The notes under the pieces: generated by a model
Seen by the model: the letters and a program-made list of their open reading frames with translations, nothing else
Told to the model about the DNA's origin: nothing
Database searches by the model: none
Shown: positions 52,848-64,000 of the stretch, piece after piece
Position numbering within the stretch: position 1 is the first letter of the stretch
Layout of the letters: every line of letters begins with the position of its first letter
Source: Limnoperna fortunei
Lineage: Eukaryota > Mollusca > Bivalvia > Mytilida > Modiolidae
Direction of reading: 5' to 3'
Length of the DNA: 64,000 bases
NCBI GenBank assembly: GCA_944474755.1
Contig: OX104124.1
Location: 8,768,437-8,832,436, forward strand
Program-made: the position numbers and the translations under genes

Positions 52848-53007
52848 CAGGGGCGTAGCTAGACTGGTTTCACAAAATAAGCAGGGGTCCGGGGCACGTC
52901 CTCACACAGGGAATTGTTTTTTAAACAATATTGCCATTGCAGGGATATATTGCAATTGTTTGTCAAAATAATGTGGATTCAACCGCGTACTCGCAGCTAC
53001 GCCCCTG
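52848..53007. mobile_element. 160-bp CAGGGGCGTAGC element (hAT-like ends)
   Basis: Left end CAGGGGCGTAGCT, right end AGCTACGCCCCTG, 13-bp inverted repeats of the CAGGGGCG type seen in hAT-like transposons. The right end is the start of the minisatellite that follows. Confidence 0.6.
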
Positions 53008-53641
53008 TATAGACACTCGCAGCTACGCCCCTGTATAGACACTCGCAGCTACGCCGCTGTATAGACACTCGCAGCTACGCCCCTGTAATAGACACTCGCA
53101 GCTACGCCCCTGTATAGACATTCGCAGCTACGCCCCTGTATAGACACTCGCAGCTACGCCCCTGTATAGACACTCGCAGCTACGCCCCTGTATAGAAATT
53201 CGCAGCTACGCCCCTGTATAGACACTCGCAGCTACGCCCCTGTATAGACACTCGCAGCTACGCCCCTGTATAGACACTCGCAGCTACGCCCCTGTATAGA
53301 CACTCGCAGCTACGCCCCTGTATACAACACTCGCAGCTACGCCCCTGTATAGACACTCGCAGCTTCGCCCCTGTATAGACACTCGCAGCTACGCCCCTGT
53401 ATAGACACTCGCAGCTACGCCCCTGTATAGAAATTCGCAGCTACGCCCCTGTATAGACACTCGCAGCTACGCCCCTGTATAGACACTCGCAGCTACGACC
53501 CTGTATAGACACTCGCAGCTACGCCCCTGTATAGACACTCGCAGCTACGCCCCTGTATAGACACTCGCAGCTACGCCCCTGTATAGACACTCGCAGCTAC
53601 GCCCCTGTATAGACACTCGCAGCTACGCCCCTGTATAGACA
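52990..53641. repeat. 26-bp minisatellite derived from the transposon end, about 25 units
   Basis: Unit CACTCGCAGCTACGCCCCTG plus TATAGA. Each unit consists of the right terminal repeat of the preceding element plus 6-8 bp of flank. The units are nearly identical, with only scattered changes (ATTCGC, CGCCGC, TATACAA). Confidence 0.92.
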
Positions 53642-54743
53642 ATTGTGGAAGGCAAGAAATAACCATCTTGATTATATATCAACTTTGAGAAGAATACTGC
53701 AATGACAAACGCAACAGACAAATGTTTACCAATGTTTACCAATTAAAATACATACACTAACAAAACCTATGTAAATGAAATTAAATGTTCAAGATTGACT
53801 AATTGTGTGCGGAAAGGTTCCATTTTCTACAGTTAACATTTTTAAGAATGGAACTTGCGTTATGATATGTAGATCTTCTAAAGCAAAGCTACATATATAA
53901 TTCCAGCTCGAAAATGATGGGCATATATCACAAACAACAAAGGTTAATCCGTGAACAATTTTTGTAAACAATTGTGGCTTTTTAATTTATAAGGCAAAAA
54001 ATGATAATTTCATCAAAAATGTTATTAATTAACAACACCTGTAAGGAGTAATCTGATCATATAAACTTTGAAATAATCAAAGAAATCGAACTAAAAATTA
54101 TCGATCAAGTCTTTCTGGATAAGTGGTCACAAGACCATTAAAAATATTTCATCTTTTGGATAATGATGATGCATCATGGGAACGCCATGCTTACGTAATA
54201 TTACAAAATCTAAAAATGCCTTATTATAATCAAATCATCTATATTCCTATAAGAATAATATATATAAATATACAGTCTATTATATGAAGATCAGATACTG
54301 CATTAAAAGCATCATAAAACTGAACCAAACAAATCTGTGTAGCATATAAACATTACTTAATAAAACATAACAAAATGCAAAAATGCCTTTTTTTATGAAA
54401 GTATCTAACTAATTAATAAAAGAAACAATATATATATATATATATATATATTATAATGTTAAGATAAGAATACATTAAAAAATACGAAGCTTACACTATA
54501 TATCATAAAATAATTCAAGAAATGAAATTGAAGTGACCAGGATGAGAGTGGTCAAGCGCGCATAAATATACAATTTTATACATCTACTACGCCTTCGTAG
54601 ACCAGCGGAAAAATGTATTTTAAAACTTGAATGGTTAAACAAATGCGAAAAACTTTAAAATGAAATATTTTCTTTAATATTTAATTAGCCATTATATCAC
54701 TTACAACATGAGCATGCACTATATTGTAGAGTAGTAAAGGTTT
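53642..54743. other. Unassigned sequence with a (TA)n microsatellite
   Basis: The (TA)n run is at 54430-54452; nothing else recognised. Confidence 0.4.
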
Positions 54744-54876
54744 CCTACGTTATTACCCCAGTGTATGGAAATAGTACCACCTGGAAGTACTTCTGTTCAC
54801 CCTGAGGCGAAGCCGAAGGCTGTCCAGGAGTACTTTCAGGTGGTACAATTTTCATACACCCGGGTTATAACGTAGG
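54744..54876. mobile_element. 133-bp foldback MITE with CCTACGTTAT ends
   Basis: CCTACGTTATTACCC at the left and GGGTTATAACGTAGG at the right; pairing continues through GTGTATG.AA and GTACCACCTG..AGTACT for about 48 bp. Confidence 0.75.
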
Positions 54877-55802
54877 TAACGGATTTATCCCCGGCTTACA
54901 AGTTTAAAAGGCGAAAATATGTTCTTTTGTCATCAGAAATAAGCTAAATGTGCAATGACATCACAGTTTCTCAAAAAAGGATAAGTTTTTCGGGCAGAAA
55001 ATGCCCATTTTACCAGGTCGAGGATGGTACCTTAGGTACCAACCTCAGACTTAACGGGTTTTATTAGTTTTTAATCTGTTGTACATTGTTTTTTCATACT
55101 TTCGGTATTTTGGCGACTCAAATCACGTTATCATAGCGTCAAGAGACAATGGCGTCAAGTTACGATTTCATTTATATTTATGTGTGTCTGTGTGAACGCA
55201 AGGCATCTGGAGTGATTTGAAGTAAAAATACAAATATAAAAGACAGAATTGGAAACATTCCTTTGTAGAATAACATACACTGGTTCTCTAGATGACTCCT
55301 AGATCATTTTAGCAAAGCACAAACAGTACACAGTTGATTAGGTTTTTTTCAATCTGAAAAACGATTTCGGTGATTGTATAAGAGATGTTTAGAAAAGATA
55401 TATCAGTTCCCCTTTCTGTTTTTGTTTTTGTTTTTGTTTTTTTTTTGTGTTTTGTTTTTGTTTTAAAACGGTTAATCCCAATCTCAGGTACCAGTATAAA
55501 CAACTTGCCCCGTTTCCCACAAACTCGTGCGACTCACGATCAGTAAGTGCAATAAGTATGAAATGTAGTTAGTCGTAAGACATTTTGTGAATTTCTTCCG
55601 TAAATGGTTTCTGGTACACGCGCACTCATCTGTACTCGTTGCTTCATTTAATAAAAACACATAAAACAAAAACGTTCTCCTTTAAGTTCTTGTTTCCGGG
55701 GTTCTGATTGGATGTTAAATATTAAATAATAGACAATATCGTCTGCTCTATTCTCGAAAAGACATACAATTTAGTCCACTTCTACGCTCTACTTCTCTAT
55801 CA
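54877..55802. other. Unassigned sequence with a (GTTTTT)n run
   Basis: The GTTTTT microsatellite spans about 55423-55465; otherwise nothing recognised. Confidence 0.4.
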
Positions 55803-56047
55803 CAGTGGCGGATCCAGAGGGGGTGGAGGGGACGTTGGCTCTCTCCTAAAATGTAGAAAAGAAAGAGAGTGTTCGAAAAAGGAGAAAAGAAAGAGCAAGC
55901 GAGAGTGTGTTAAAAAGAAGTAGATAAATCGCTAAAATTTCACCAGCGTCTTGTGGGCTTCGCCCCCTTTAGTCCCCCCACAAGGACGCTTCCCAGACCC
56001 CTTGCCGAATTTCGTCCCCCCCAGCCCAATTTTCTGGGCCGCCCCTG
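55803..56047. mobile_element. hAT-like MITE, CAGTGGCGGATCCAGA ends
   Basis: CAGTGGCGGATCCAGA and TTCTGGGCCGCCCCTG are imperfect inverted repeats 245 bp apart; the interior has purine runs and CCCCCC near the right end. No clear 8-bp duplication. Confidence 0.5.
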
Positions 56048-56619
56048 TGTCACTTGGTCTTTCAAAAATAAAACGTATGTAAGAACCTATAATCTATATT
56101 AAATGTAAGAAAAATTTATAAACCAAAGTTGATATTCAAGTTTTTTTCGTTTTCTTTCAACAATACGTAAAAAGGCATATAATAATGACTGCACGCGCAT
56201 AACATAATCTATATAAACTTAAACAGATTTTACAGATCGAGATGACTCAATTCCAAATCATCTTACCTTTCCGGTGTAGTAATATTGCCGCTGCACCCTT
56301 ATTGGAGAATACATGTACCTTATAAGAAAGTCCCTCTATGGTGACTTGTCAAGACTGATAAAGCCCGAATTTCTGACAGCTAAGCTTAGGTCAGCCCCAC
56401 GACGCGTACACTTATTTTTCGCCGTAATGAATTGTTCAAATGTTACAGGGTATCTGTCACATAGAAGGGATAGATATTTTAAAGTAAATTAAGTTAATAG
56501 TCTCTACTTTCTTTCGTGACATCACACCGAGTTTTGACCATTAGTAACATGACGGGTGCTTCAAGGGAAGCACAATATGACCCTCTCAGGGACATCTTAT
56601 GTCACATTTGTGTTCAGAC
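56048..56619. other. Unassigned sequence
   Basis: No feature recognised before the foldback element. Confidence 0.35.
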
Positions 56620-56704
56620 CATCCTAACAAGTCAAGTGTTCTGATTCCACATTCGCTCCACGGTGGAGCTAACGTGGAATCAGATCCCCTGACTTGGGAG
56701 GATG
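56620..56704. mobile_element. 85-bp foldback element with 8-bp target duplication
   Basis: CATCCTAACAAGTCA at the left, TGACTTGGGAGGATG at the right, nearly palindromic throughout (GATTCCAC...GTGGAATC). GTTCAGAC occurs on both sides (56612-56619, 56705-56712). Confidence 0.8.
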
Positions 56705-57944
56705 GTTCAGACTGGTTCGTATTCATATTTGTTTGTTCTATGTTTTGAGCGTTTGTTGCTTTTGAGTTCATATTTGTTTATTACGCATTGATATCGTCTG
56801 ATTTAAATAAATATCAACCAACAAGATATCAAACTTTTCACAGTGAACCATGTACTATTCTATTAAAACATTGGGAGACATTGTAGAGTTGAACAGAAAT
56901 AGAATTTGCATTGAAAATTTTAGGTGACGTCAGGAAAAAAATTCATAAGACAACCTCTGGCCACCTATACTACATCATTCAGTTTACATGCTGGTTGGCA
57001 ATAGCGTGGTTTTACTTGAACGGTCTAGTGAAATCCAAAATTGCCTTTTTCCTTTTTCACAATTTACGAGGAGAAAAAAAAAGTTATATTTTGTGTCAAG
57101 GAACTATATCAATTTAATTTGAAGAAAAACATCTCTGCTTTGTTGATCATATGATTAATTCTCAATGCTCGACACACTGAGCTACACAGCGTGTTCTCGG
57201 GTAATGGGCTGCGGATGTCTCTCTATAGGTTCAGAGGAGGCTCCGAATGTGCTACGAATGTATGGTACGCAAATGTCACATTTTATACACAATCTTTTAT
57301 TATGACTTATAATATTACCATATGAATAGCTAGCCACGCAAAAGCCGACGCGGTTTATAATTATGACATGCGAACAATGTTCTAAGAGAAATAGTCGAAA
57401 TGGTAGGCCGACTTAGAGGTTAATATTAATAAAAATCACGTTCGTGGATAATGATCATAAGCATATCTTTTGACTTCTATGAATTTTAAACTGAAATACT
57501 TGTTTATAAACGAGAATTGTGAGAATTATAACCCACCACGTGTAGTAAGCCAGTTAACATATAGATGTTCTATGAGTGATTAAATTCATGTTCATAAATT
57601 ATAGTGTGGGCTAATATATGGTTAGCTGACACCAATCGTAAATTTTTTGCCATAATCCTGCATGCATGGCAAGCGACGACACGTTTATAGTCGTCTAAGA
57701 TGCGGCAAACCAAGCATAAAACAACAAACGTCATTCATGTTTGTATCGACACGTGAACACATTGCTTTATATTTCGATTTCACGCTCGTGAATGATAATC
57801 ATAGATCGAACTTCATAACTTATAAAAGCCGGCTAACTATGAATTAGTTGACTGAACTAGCATTTATGAATAATAGATCTAAAATTTATAAACATGTAGA
57901 AGCCGGGTTATAATCTTAGATTATGCAGCATAATCGTATATTAT
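56705..57944. other. Unassigned 1.2 kb
   Basis: No gene or repeat recognised. Short frames at 56911-57117 and 57662-57847 carry no family motif. Confidence 0.35.
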
Positions 57945-58170
57945 GGGTAAATATGACTTTTCCGTTGTGCAATTCGAATGATTATTGGTAAATATGACTT
58001 TTCCTTTGTGCAATTCGAATGATTATGGGTAAATATGACTTTTCCGGTGTGCAATTCGAATGATTATGGGTAAATATTACTTTTCCGGTGTGCAATTCGA
58101 ATGATTATGGGTAAATATTACTTTTCCGGTGTGCAATTCGAATGATTATGGGTAAATATGACTTTTCCGG
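57945..58170. repeat. 41-bp minisatellite, about 5.5 units
   Basis: Unit GGGTAAATATGACTTTTCCG plus GTGTGCAATTCGAATGATTAT. Confidence 0.88.
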
Positions 58171-58491
58171 TGTATGATTGGAGCATTCGTGTATTCAAAT
58201 AAGCACTCGCATACACTGATTGAAGAAAACAATTTTACATGAAGAAAAAATATTTGTGGGTAACAGTTCCTATAGCGAGTGAATAGTTATGGGCATAGTC
58301 TTTTAGGCCGCAGGGAGTTCCTCATTGGTCGCCCAGTAGTATGTAGTTAAATAGAAATTGAAAAATATCCATGCCAATATATGTTATAAGGCATATAAAA
58401 AATCTATTCTTGATAGCTTTTCCACATAAAAATATATTTGTATACATTTAGCTACTCCCTAATAATATATTATTCTTGAACTTATTAATTG

Positions 58492-58800
58492 TTTGCTTTT
58501 ATTGATCAACAGACAATGGCTACATTAGTCACGAGAAAACATTTTTATGACTTAATGGAAGAAATTAGTTGTTAGAACCTTTGTTCAATAACTGGTAATT
58601 GTTTGAATGCCCATCACCGAACCCAATGTAAGCGCTGTTATGAAGTCAGCTAACACGTAAATACAACTAACCAGGAGGATGCTAGTAGAACGGGGTTTGG
58701 GGGGGGGGGTGTGGTGGGAATTGGCATGAAACCGCACCGGTGTTACCACCGGGACCCGAACACTCATATTTCTGTATTGCGTAAGTAAATTTGATTTCGT
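58492..58800. repeat. Diverged dispersed repeat, copy 1
   Basis: Aligns with 61565-61900: ATTGATCAACAGAC / ATTGATTACCAGAC, TTGTTCAATAACTG in both, TGAAGTCAGCTAACA / TGATGTCATCTGACA, and GGTGTTACCACCGGGACCCGAA / GGTGTAACGGAGCATCACC. A G run of nine is at 58699-58708. Confidence 0.55.
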
Positions 58801-58860
58801 GTTTTTGCTACATATCTACATTTTGTAATGTAATAGGTCTACTGTTATACTCACAAACAG

Positions 58861-59510
58861 TCCAAAAATTTGTGCGCTTACATAGTGAAGTGGTAAATGA
58901 AACTTCATAGAACGTATCTACACAGTATAGAAGAAGAAGAATATTTTATTGTCCAAAAGAATGCGCCCACAAGGGATATGTTAAAGTACATATAATAAAG
59001 ACATAGTAACAATGAAGAACAATTTTAAGGTTTGCACAAAATCTAAAGGACTTTATTCATAAAGTATATATACATGTAACTATATTAATTTTAAATGTGT
59101 GTGGGCTCGTGTACAGCCAGGGCGAGAAGAAATATGCTTGTTATGTAAGAATGTGTATAGTTAGTTGTGAGATAGGCTACAAGACAGGCTACGTTTGCAA
59201 CCTCGTTTTAATTTTGATTGGTTAAATCACTGTTGGTGCATTTTTTGCTTTGGTTTCATTTTCTTTGTAACATTATCCATTCGAAACGCTCGATTGCGAC
59301 AAACACTCTGGATCAGTTATAGCCTTGACCTTTTTTCATGTTGAACGTTGATTGTTATGTATCCGATTAAATATTTAGTGAAGATTACTATTACAACAAA
59401 AAGTTGGTTTGTAGGCATCGATGACGTAAGCATACTTTATTTATTCAAACCTTTTATTAATGATAATTTTCTCAGTGGGTGCTCTATAGCTATTGGGAAG
59501 TGTCAGTGGT
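58861..59510. other. Unassigned sequence
   Basis: No feature recognised. Confidence 0.35.
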
Positions 59511-59690
59511 GTATCTACCATTAACACAGTGACGCACACAAAAAAATTTTAAAAAAGCAAAATTAAGTACTTGCAACAATATAAATCATAGCACGAGCCA
59601 AATAAATTACATAGGACCCTAGAACTAACAAAAATATTTACGCGATATTAAATTTGCTTAAAATGCCATCAACACCCGAACGATCTTTCA
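59511..59690. repeat. Diverged direct repeat, copy 1
   Basis: ACACAGTGACGCAC...CCTAGAACTAACAAA...ATTTACGCGATATT...AATGCCA matches 59846-59995. An (AAATC)n microsatellite follows at 59702-59724. Confidence 0.65.
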
Positions 59691-59845
59691 GTGTCCTCAA
59701 ATATCAAATCAAATCAAATCAAATAAACATTATTTATAGTCGATCATGCAGCAACATTTTACAATAACATAAGCTCTAGACTAAGTGAGCTTTTTACTCG
59801 AAACAGTTAAACTTAAATTGCACATCCACTATAGTCCATGAAAGA

Positions 59846-59995
59846 TTGGTGTAGCTGCAATTGACACAGCGACGCACCTGAGTGCATAATAGCAGTAGCC
59901 AAACAAATTATATGTGATCCTAGAACTAACAAATAACAACATACCCAAACATTTACGCGATATTTAACTCACAATGCCACAATGCCACCAACTAC
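59846..59995. repeat. Diverged direct repeat, copy 2
   Basis: ACACAGCGACGCAC...CCTAGAACTAACAAA...ATTTACGCGATATT...AATGCCA, same orientation as copy 1. Confidence 0.65.
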
Positions 59996-60883
59996 CGCTG
60001 TGCACAAAAGCGAAAAATTTTGCTTGCATACGAAGTTTGATTTAAATTAAAGCTTGTGTTCATTTTAGGTCACCCGATCCTAACAATCATGTGAACTTTT
60101 GCCATTACTTGCTGTTTGACTTTTATCGTTCGATAACTTTTTAATTTCCGTCTTTTTCTTGAAAACTGAACGACACCTTACAGATGTTTTTAACGAGGTT
60201 CTACAACTATATAACATCAGTTTGAACATGTGTAGAATTTGTGCTAATTTATTACTCAAGAATGGTGTTAATCGTTCAAGTTTCTGATTGGTCTAGTTAA
60301 ACAAAATCTTTAGTTTAGAAATATTTAAAATACGATGTCGAAAATCGCCTTGAGCGCCTACAAACCCCTTGCCTTCTTCTTTGCGTGCACTATTTTGAAC
60401 ATCTAGACACGCCACTGATTGTATAATCCCAAAAGTAGATCTGTTGTGCTCTAGCATCACATCACATTTTTCGAATTACCAAAGGGTGATGTAACAAAGT
60501 AGTGATCCCTAAAATTGCCTATTACCAAAGTATTATGGGGATATAACCCGATAAGTATTCCTACATCACTATTCTCGTGTTCTCGCCATCTCTCATATAT
60601 GCGGATAAGGTCGGAACGTACCCCAACATTCATATAAAACACAAAAGCAAAAAGGTCAGGAGAACGCAAGTCTGAAATATTTGAGAGTAGTATTGTTTGA
60701 TTAAAAGAACATGTATATCATTGCTTACATTTGAGCTGTATTAGCCTTCTAGACCTGTTAACCAAAATGACACTGTTCCGAGTGAAACTATTTACTCTTT
60801 GAGGAAGAACACATCTTTATATCTCTGTTATGTAGTCAATCACTACATTTCTTTCTACACAGCGTGTAAGAAAACTGTTAGTT
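59996..60883. other. Unassigned sequence
   Basis: No gene or repeat recognised; the ORF at 60457-60669 has no family signal. Confidence 0.35.
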
Positions 60884-60892
60884 TCACTTGGT

Positions 60893-61040
60893 TTGTTTGT
60901 TGTTTAACGCCACTTTCAGCAATTTTGCAGCTATATCATGGCGTCCAGTTTTATTGGGGGAGAAAGCCGAAGTACCCGGAGAAAACCCCCGACCTGCGGA
61001 AGGAAACTGGCAATCCTTATCAGTGAGAACAGAACCAGTA
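60893..61040 (-). mobile_element. 5'-truncated SINE with 9-bp target duplication
   Basis: Body and tail of the SINE at 19779-20039 (GTACCCGGAGAAAACCCCCG, GGCGTTAAACAACAAACAAAC on the minus strand) without the tRNA head. TCACTTGGT flanks both sides (60884-60892, 61041-61049), as expected for target-primed reverse transcription with early termination. Confidence 0.85.
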
Positions 61041-61049
61041 TCACTTGGT

Positions 61050-61564
61050 ATTGTATGTTAAAATCTGTGGGCAAATAAATATTTTATTGATGGCATGTTG
61101 ACATTACATATATTGCTGCTTATTGATATCTAGTAACTCGCCTATGAATTATTCCTGCACTTAAGGATGATCGCTGGTCAATTTTTGAGAGATTTGTCAG
61201 ATTTTCAGAATCCTCTAGATTTTACCATTAAAATAAGGATAATTTGTTTGCCCAGCAACCCCCTATTTTCTTTTTATAATAGGGTTTATTGGGTCAGTTA
61301 AAGCTAATTTACAAAGTTTTATAAATTTCGTGTTATTTTTTCATAGGTTTTTACACTAAAACATGTCCAATGCTAAACCTATGAAAAAGTCCGAGAAAGC
61401 TTTTTCCCGCCAAATTTTGGATGCTTATTATCTCGAAAAAGAGTTCAGCAACCTATGAATTTTTTAAGCTTATTTTGTACCTTTAACTATTGTCTATTTA
61501 TCAAATATATAAATTTAGATACCTTGTTATTTTCAACATGACCAGCGAACATCCTTAATAAATC
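61050..61564. other. Unassigned sequence with a dispersed inverted motif
   Basis: AAGGATGATCGCTGGTCA near 61163 and TGACCAGCGAACATCCTTAA near 61540 look like the terminal inverted repeats of a further element of about 390 bp; CATAGGTTT...AAACCTATGA in the middle is also inverted. Boundaries uncertain. Confidence 0.45.
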
Positions 61565-61900
61565 GTTTGTTTGTATTGATTACCAGACATACAATGACTA
61601 CATTACTCACTAGGAAACAACGTTACTTAATTAAAGACAGAAAGAATGTAGCCCCATTGTTCAATAACTGTGTACGTCATCATCAAACACAATCTAAGTG
61701 TTATTATGATGTCATCTGACATAATACAACGAACCCAATCAGAGCACCTCGGTTATTTCCGCCTACGGAAATGGCCGAGAGATGTTCCGATTGGCAACTA
61801 ACCGTGGAAGGAATGATACTGGTGTAACGGAGCATCACCGGGTGCGAAACTCCGCACTGCATGCAGCCCCTTTGAACTTCATAAGTACAACTTAGCTCAG
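61565..61900. repeat. Diverged dispersed repeat, copy 2
   Basis: Counterpart of 58492-58800. Confidence 0.55.
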
Positions 61901-62544
61901 TTGAATTTGATTGGCTATATATCTACCATTTAGAATTCAATGGCCTCTTGTTAAGCCCACAAGCATGAGTCAAAAGTAACTTTAATAAAAAACTAATTAC
62001 AGAATGTATCTGTCTCACCGATGACTCAGATCTGTCTGATCACATCAGGTCAAAGAATGACGTCACAAAAGTGGTCTTCTATAAAATTATCTTGCATTAA
62101 ACATATTGGTGGGGGACAAAGTGGTAAGAAAATCCCGCATCCCTCCAACTAACCCCTTTGAAACCTAATTTACACTTCATATCTACGTAGTTTAACGCAA
62201 ATATGTCATTTTTGACGGCAAAATTTTGTGGGTAAAATAACAAGAATATTTTATACTTAAATTAAGTAATGTAAGCCTTCTGGTCATTGACACTAAATAA
62301 CGTTGGTCTATGACAAAATAAAAGTTCGACTTGACATCAACGTTCACTGTTAACTTCACGATAAAAACCCGTTCCGTTCTCCTCTTAGGCTACGATTACT
62401 CATATTTTTGAACATTCGTTTTCCTCTCATTAAAAGATTTATTTGCTATTTAGTCTCATGAATCTTCGATGATGAACATATCTTTATGAAACGAGTTAAA
62501 ATTAAACCTTGTTAATGGGATCTTCAGTGCCGAATTCACCGCAG
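61901..62544. other. Unassigned sequence
   Basis: No feature recognised. Confidence 0.35.
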
Positions 62545-62568
62545 ACTTAACTTATTATTATGACCCGC

Positions 62569-62720
62569 TTCGAAGAAGAGGGGGTATTTTGTTTAAATCT
62601 TGTCCGTTCGTCCGTCCGTCTATAACAAAAATTTCCGTCGCAGTTTTCTAAGCAGAAACCCGATATTTTTTTTATCCTATAGTGTCATATGGTGTATTGC
62701 GATTTCATGTTCATCTACTT
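62569..62720. repeat. CTTCGAAGAAGAGGGGG repeat end, second copy
   Basis: Starts like 38155 (CTTCGAAGAAGAGGGGGTAT) and continues with GTCCGTTCGTCCGTCCGTC. Other end not found in the window. Confidence 0.45.
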
Positions 62721-64000
62721 CCTGTTTACCAAATACTTTTTGGCGGGAGTATCACTAATTTCTCACAGATACATTTGTTGTTGATCAAAAGGTTATTGGA
62801 GGTCAATGCGATCCAGCAGTAAATTGCGTTTCTAAAATATACAAACTCATATGATCCTTTGTCTAACCAATAATGTCTGGAACACGTTTCAAATAAGGGT
62901 TGAGACGGGCGCTCTTTCATCAAATTACATGTATTCACACACCATTTTGTAAGATCAATTATTAACAAAACTACATTCTGAGAATTTCTCTTCTGACATT
63001 AAAGTTCATTTTTAATGATCTGTTTGGTTTTCCATTATAGAACGCTTATCAGGGCATTATCAGAATAACATGAAGGCTACTTTGAACTAAAAAATACACT
63101 AATGAATTGTTATATATTTGTATTTGACAGTTTTAAATTTAAAGTTAAAAACCCCACATACATGTAATTTGCAGCTGGCAACCAATTAAAGATAATTCAA
63201 TAAAAGTTGCAAAGCGATTACTTTGTTTTATATTGATTGCTTGAATACATGATTCTAGAAAGCAGCTAGTTCAGGTATATGTAAATAAACAGAACATCAA
63301 AGGGGAAATCAGATAGACGTATAAGTAAAGACTCGTGAATGCCATTATTAAAGTACAGAGATTTGGGTGAGAAAAAAGACTTTCGCCTTTTGTAGCGGCT
63401 CGTTTTAAGTATGATGCGCTATTAGTGTTGTACTCTCCACAGACGTCACTTTAGCAGCTTTGTGGGTTGATCTTATCATCAATATCCTTGTACACCGTGC
63501 TTGTATGATTACTTCTAGTCAAATCAAATGTAAAATATCTGGTTAGCCTTATACACCCAACAACCAAGGCCAAATGAATAATCTCCCCCCCCCCCCAACA
63601 AAAAAAACCAATCCAACATAAAACCGTTCTTTAGACGAAAATAATCATATTCATCCTCTAAACATGTTGCTGGACTCCATGATTTCATGCCTAGTTATCA
63701 ATATTTCAGCTTTATATAATGAGTGCAGCATCATGTTAAAGATCAACTAAGAGGTATTCTAGAAAGATAGAATTTAATAGGTCTGCAGTCTCCAAAGGAT
63801 CGCTTTCCGGCTTTAACTGCCACGACAAAATGTGTGTATATTTGATAGGGTCAACAAATTGTGCCTCACAGCCTGAACCATAGCTCTGTCATTTAAAAGC
63901 ATAGGTCAATAAGATAAAGGAGAGAACGAAGTCCATAAACTTTTGGAGCATGTGGAAAATAAAAAATTACACATTTGGGGTTGTACAACTACGAAGACGA
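62721..64000. other. Unassigned 1.3 kb to the window end
   Basis: A C run at 63584-63597 is followed by an A run; no gene or element boundary recognised. Confidence 0.35.

Overview
The window is nuclear DNA of an animal, most likely a bivalve mollusc of the mussel (Mytilus) type. The evidence is AT-rich sequence, spliced genes with GT-AG introns of up to several kilobases, tRNA-derived SINEs whose tail contains the molluscan GGCGTTAAAC motif, and a dense mixture of DNA transposons, MITEs and minisatellites. Species assignment is inference from repeat style.

Left third (1-22785, minus strand): one complete nine-exon gene, 5896-22785, encodes a 485-residue ALDH8A1-type enzyme (2-aminomuconic semialdehyde dehydrogenase, kynurenine/tryptophan breakdown). 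All eight introns have GT-AG ends and the reading phase closes exactly. Cys287 and Glu253 fall at the same positions as in the human enzyme. Downstream of it (1-1524) lies a partial tandem copy of its exons 7-9, with exons 7 and 8 truncated. The introns carry a Merlin-like transposon remnant, a 146-bp tandem array inside a hairpin-ended element, a 1.6-kb TTAA-flanked TIR element, SINEs, TTAA-flanked MITEs, a partial copy of exon 4, and a 46-bp minisatellite whose unit repeats the splice acceptor of exon 6.

Middle (22786-39712): a MULE-type transposase fragment (about 23918-24235) runs in frame into a 21-bp minisatellite. At 25745-26206 on the plus strand is an exon of an LRAT/PLAAT-like protein in which the three catalytic positions are replaced; it ends at a clean splice donor, and a possible terminal exon lies at 39128-39283. 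Between them are nested TIR elements and three elements with a terminal hairpin plus terminal inverted repeats, two of them carrying 146-167-bp tandem arrays. There is also a TIR element with a short THAP-like ORF.

Right part (39713-64000): I recognise no host gene. It holds a decayed reverse-transcriptase fragment, an 81-bp-arm near-perfect palindrome, several foldback MITEs, SINEs (one 5'-truncated with a 9-bp target duplication), and a 26-bp minisatellite grown from a transposon end.

The two gene models have no evident functional link. Most of the window is mobile-element sequence at different stages of decay.
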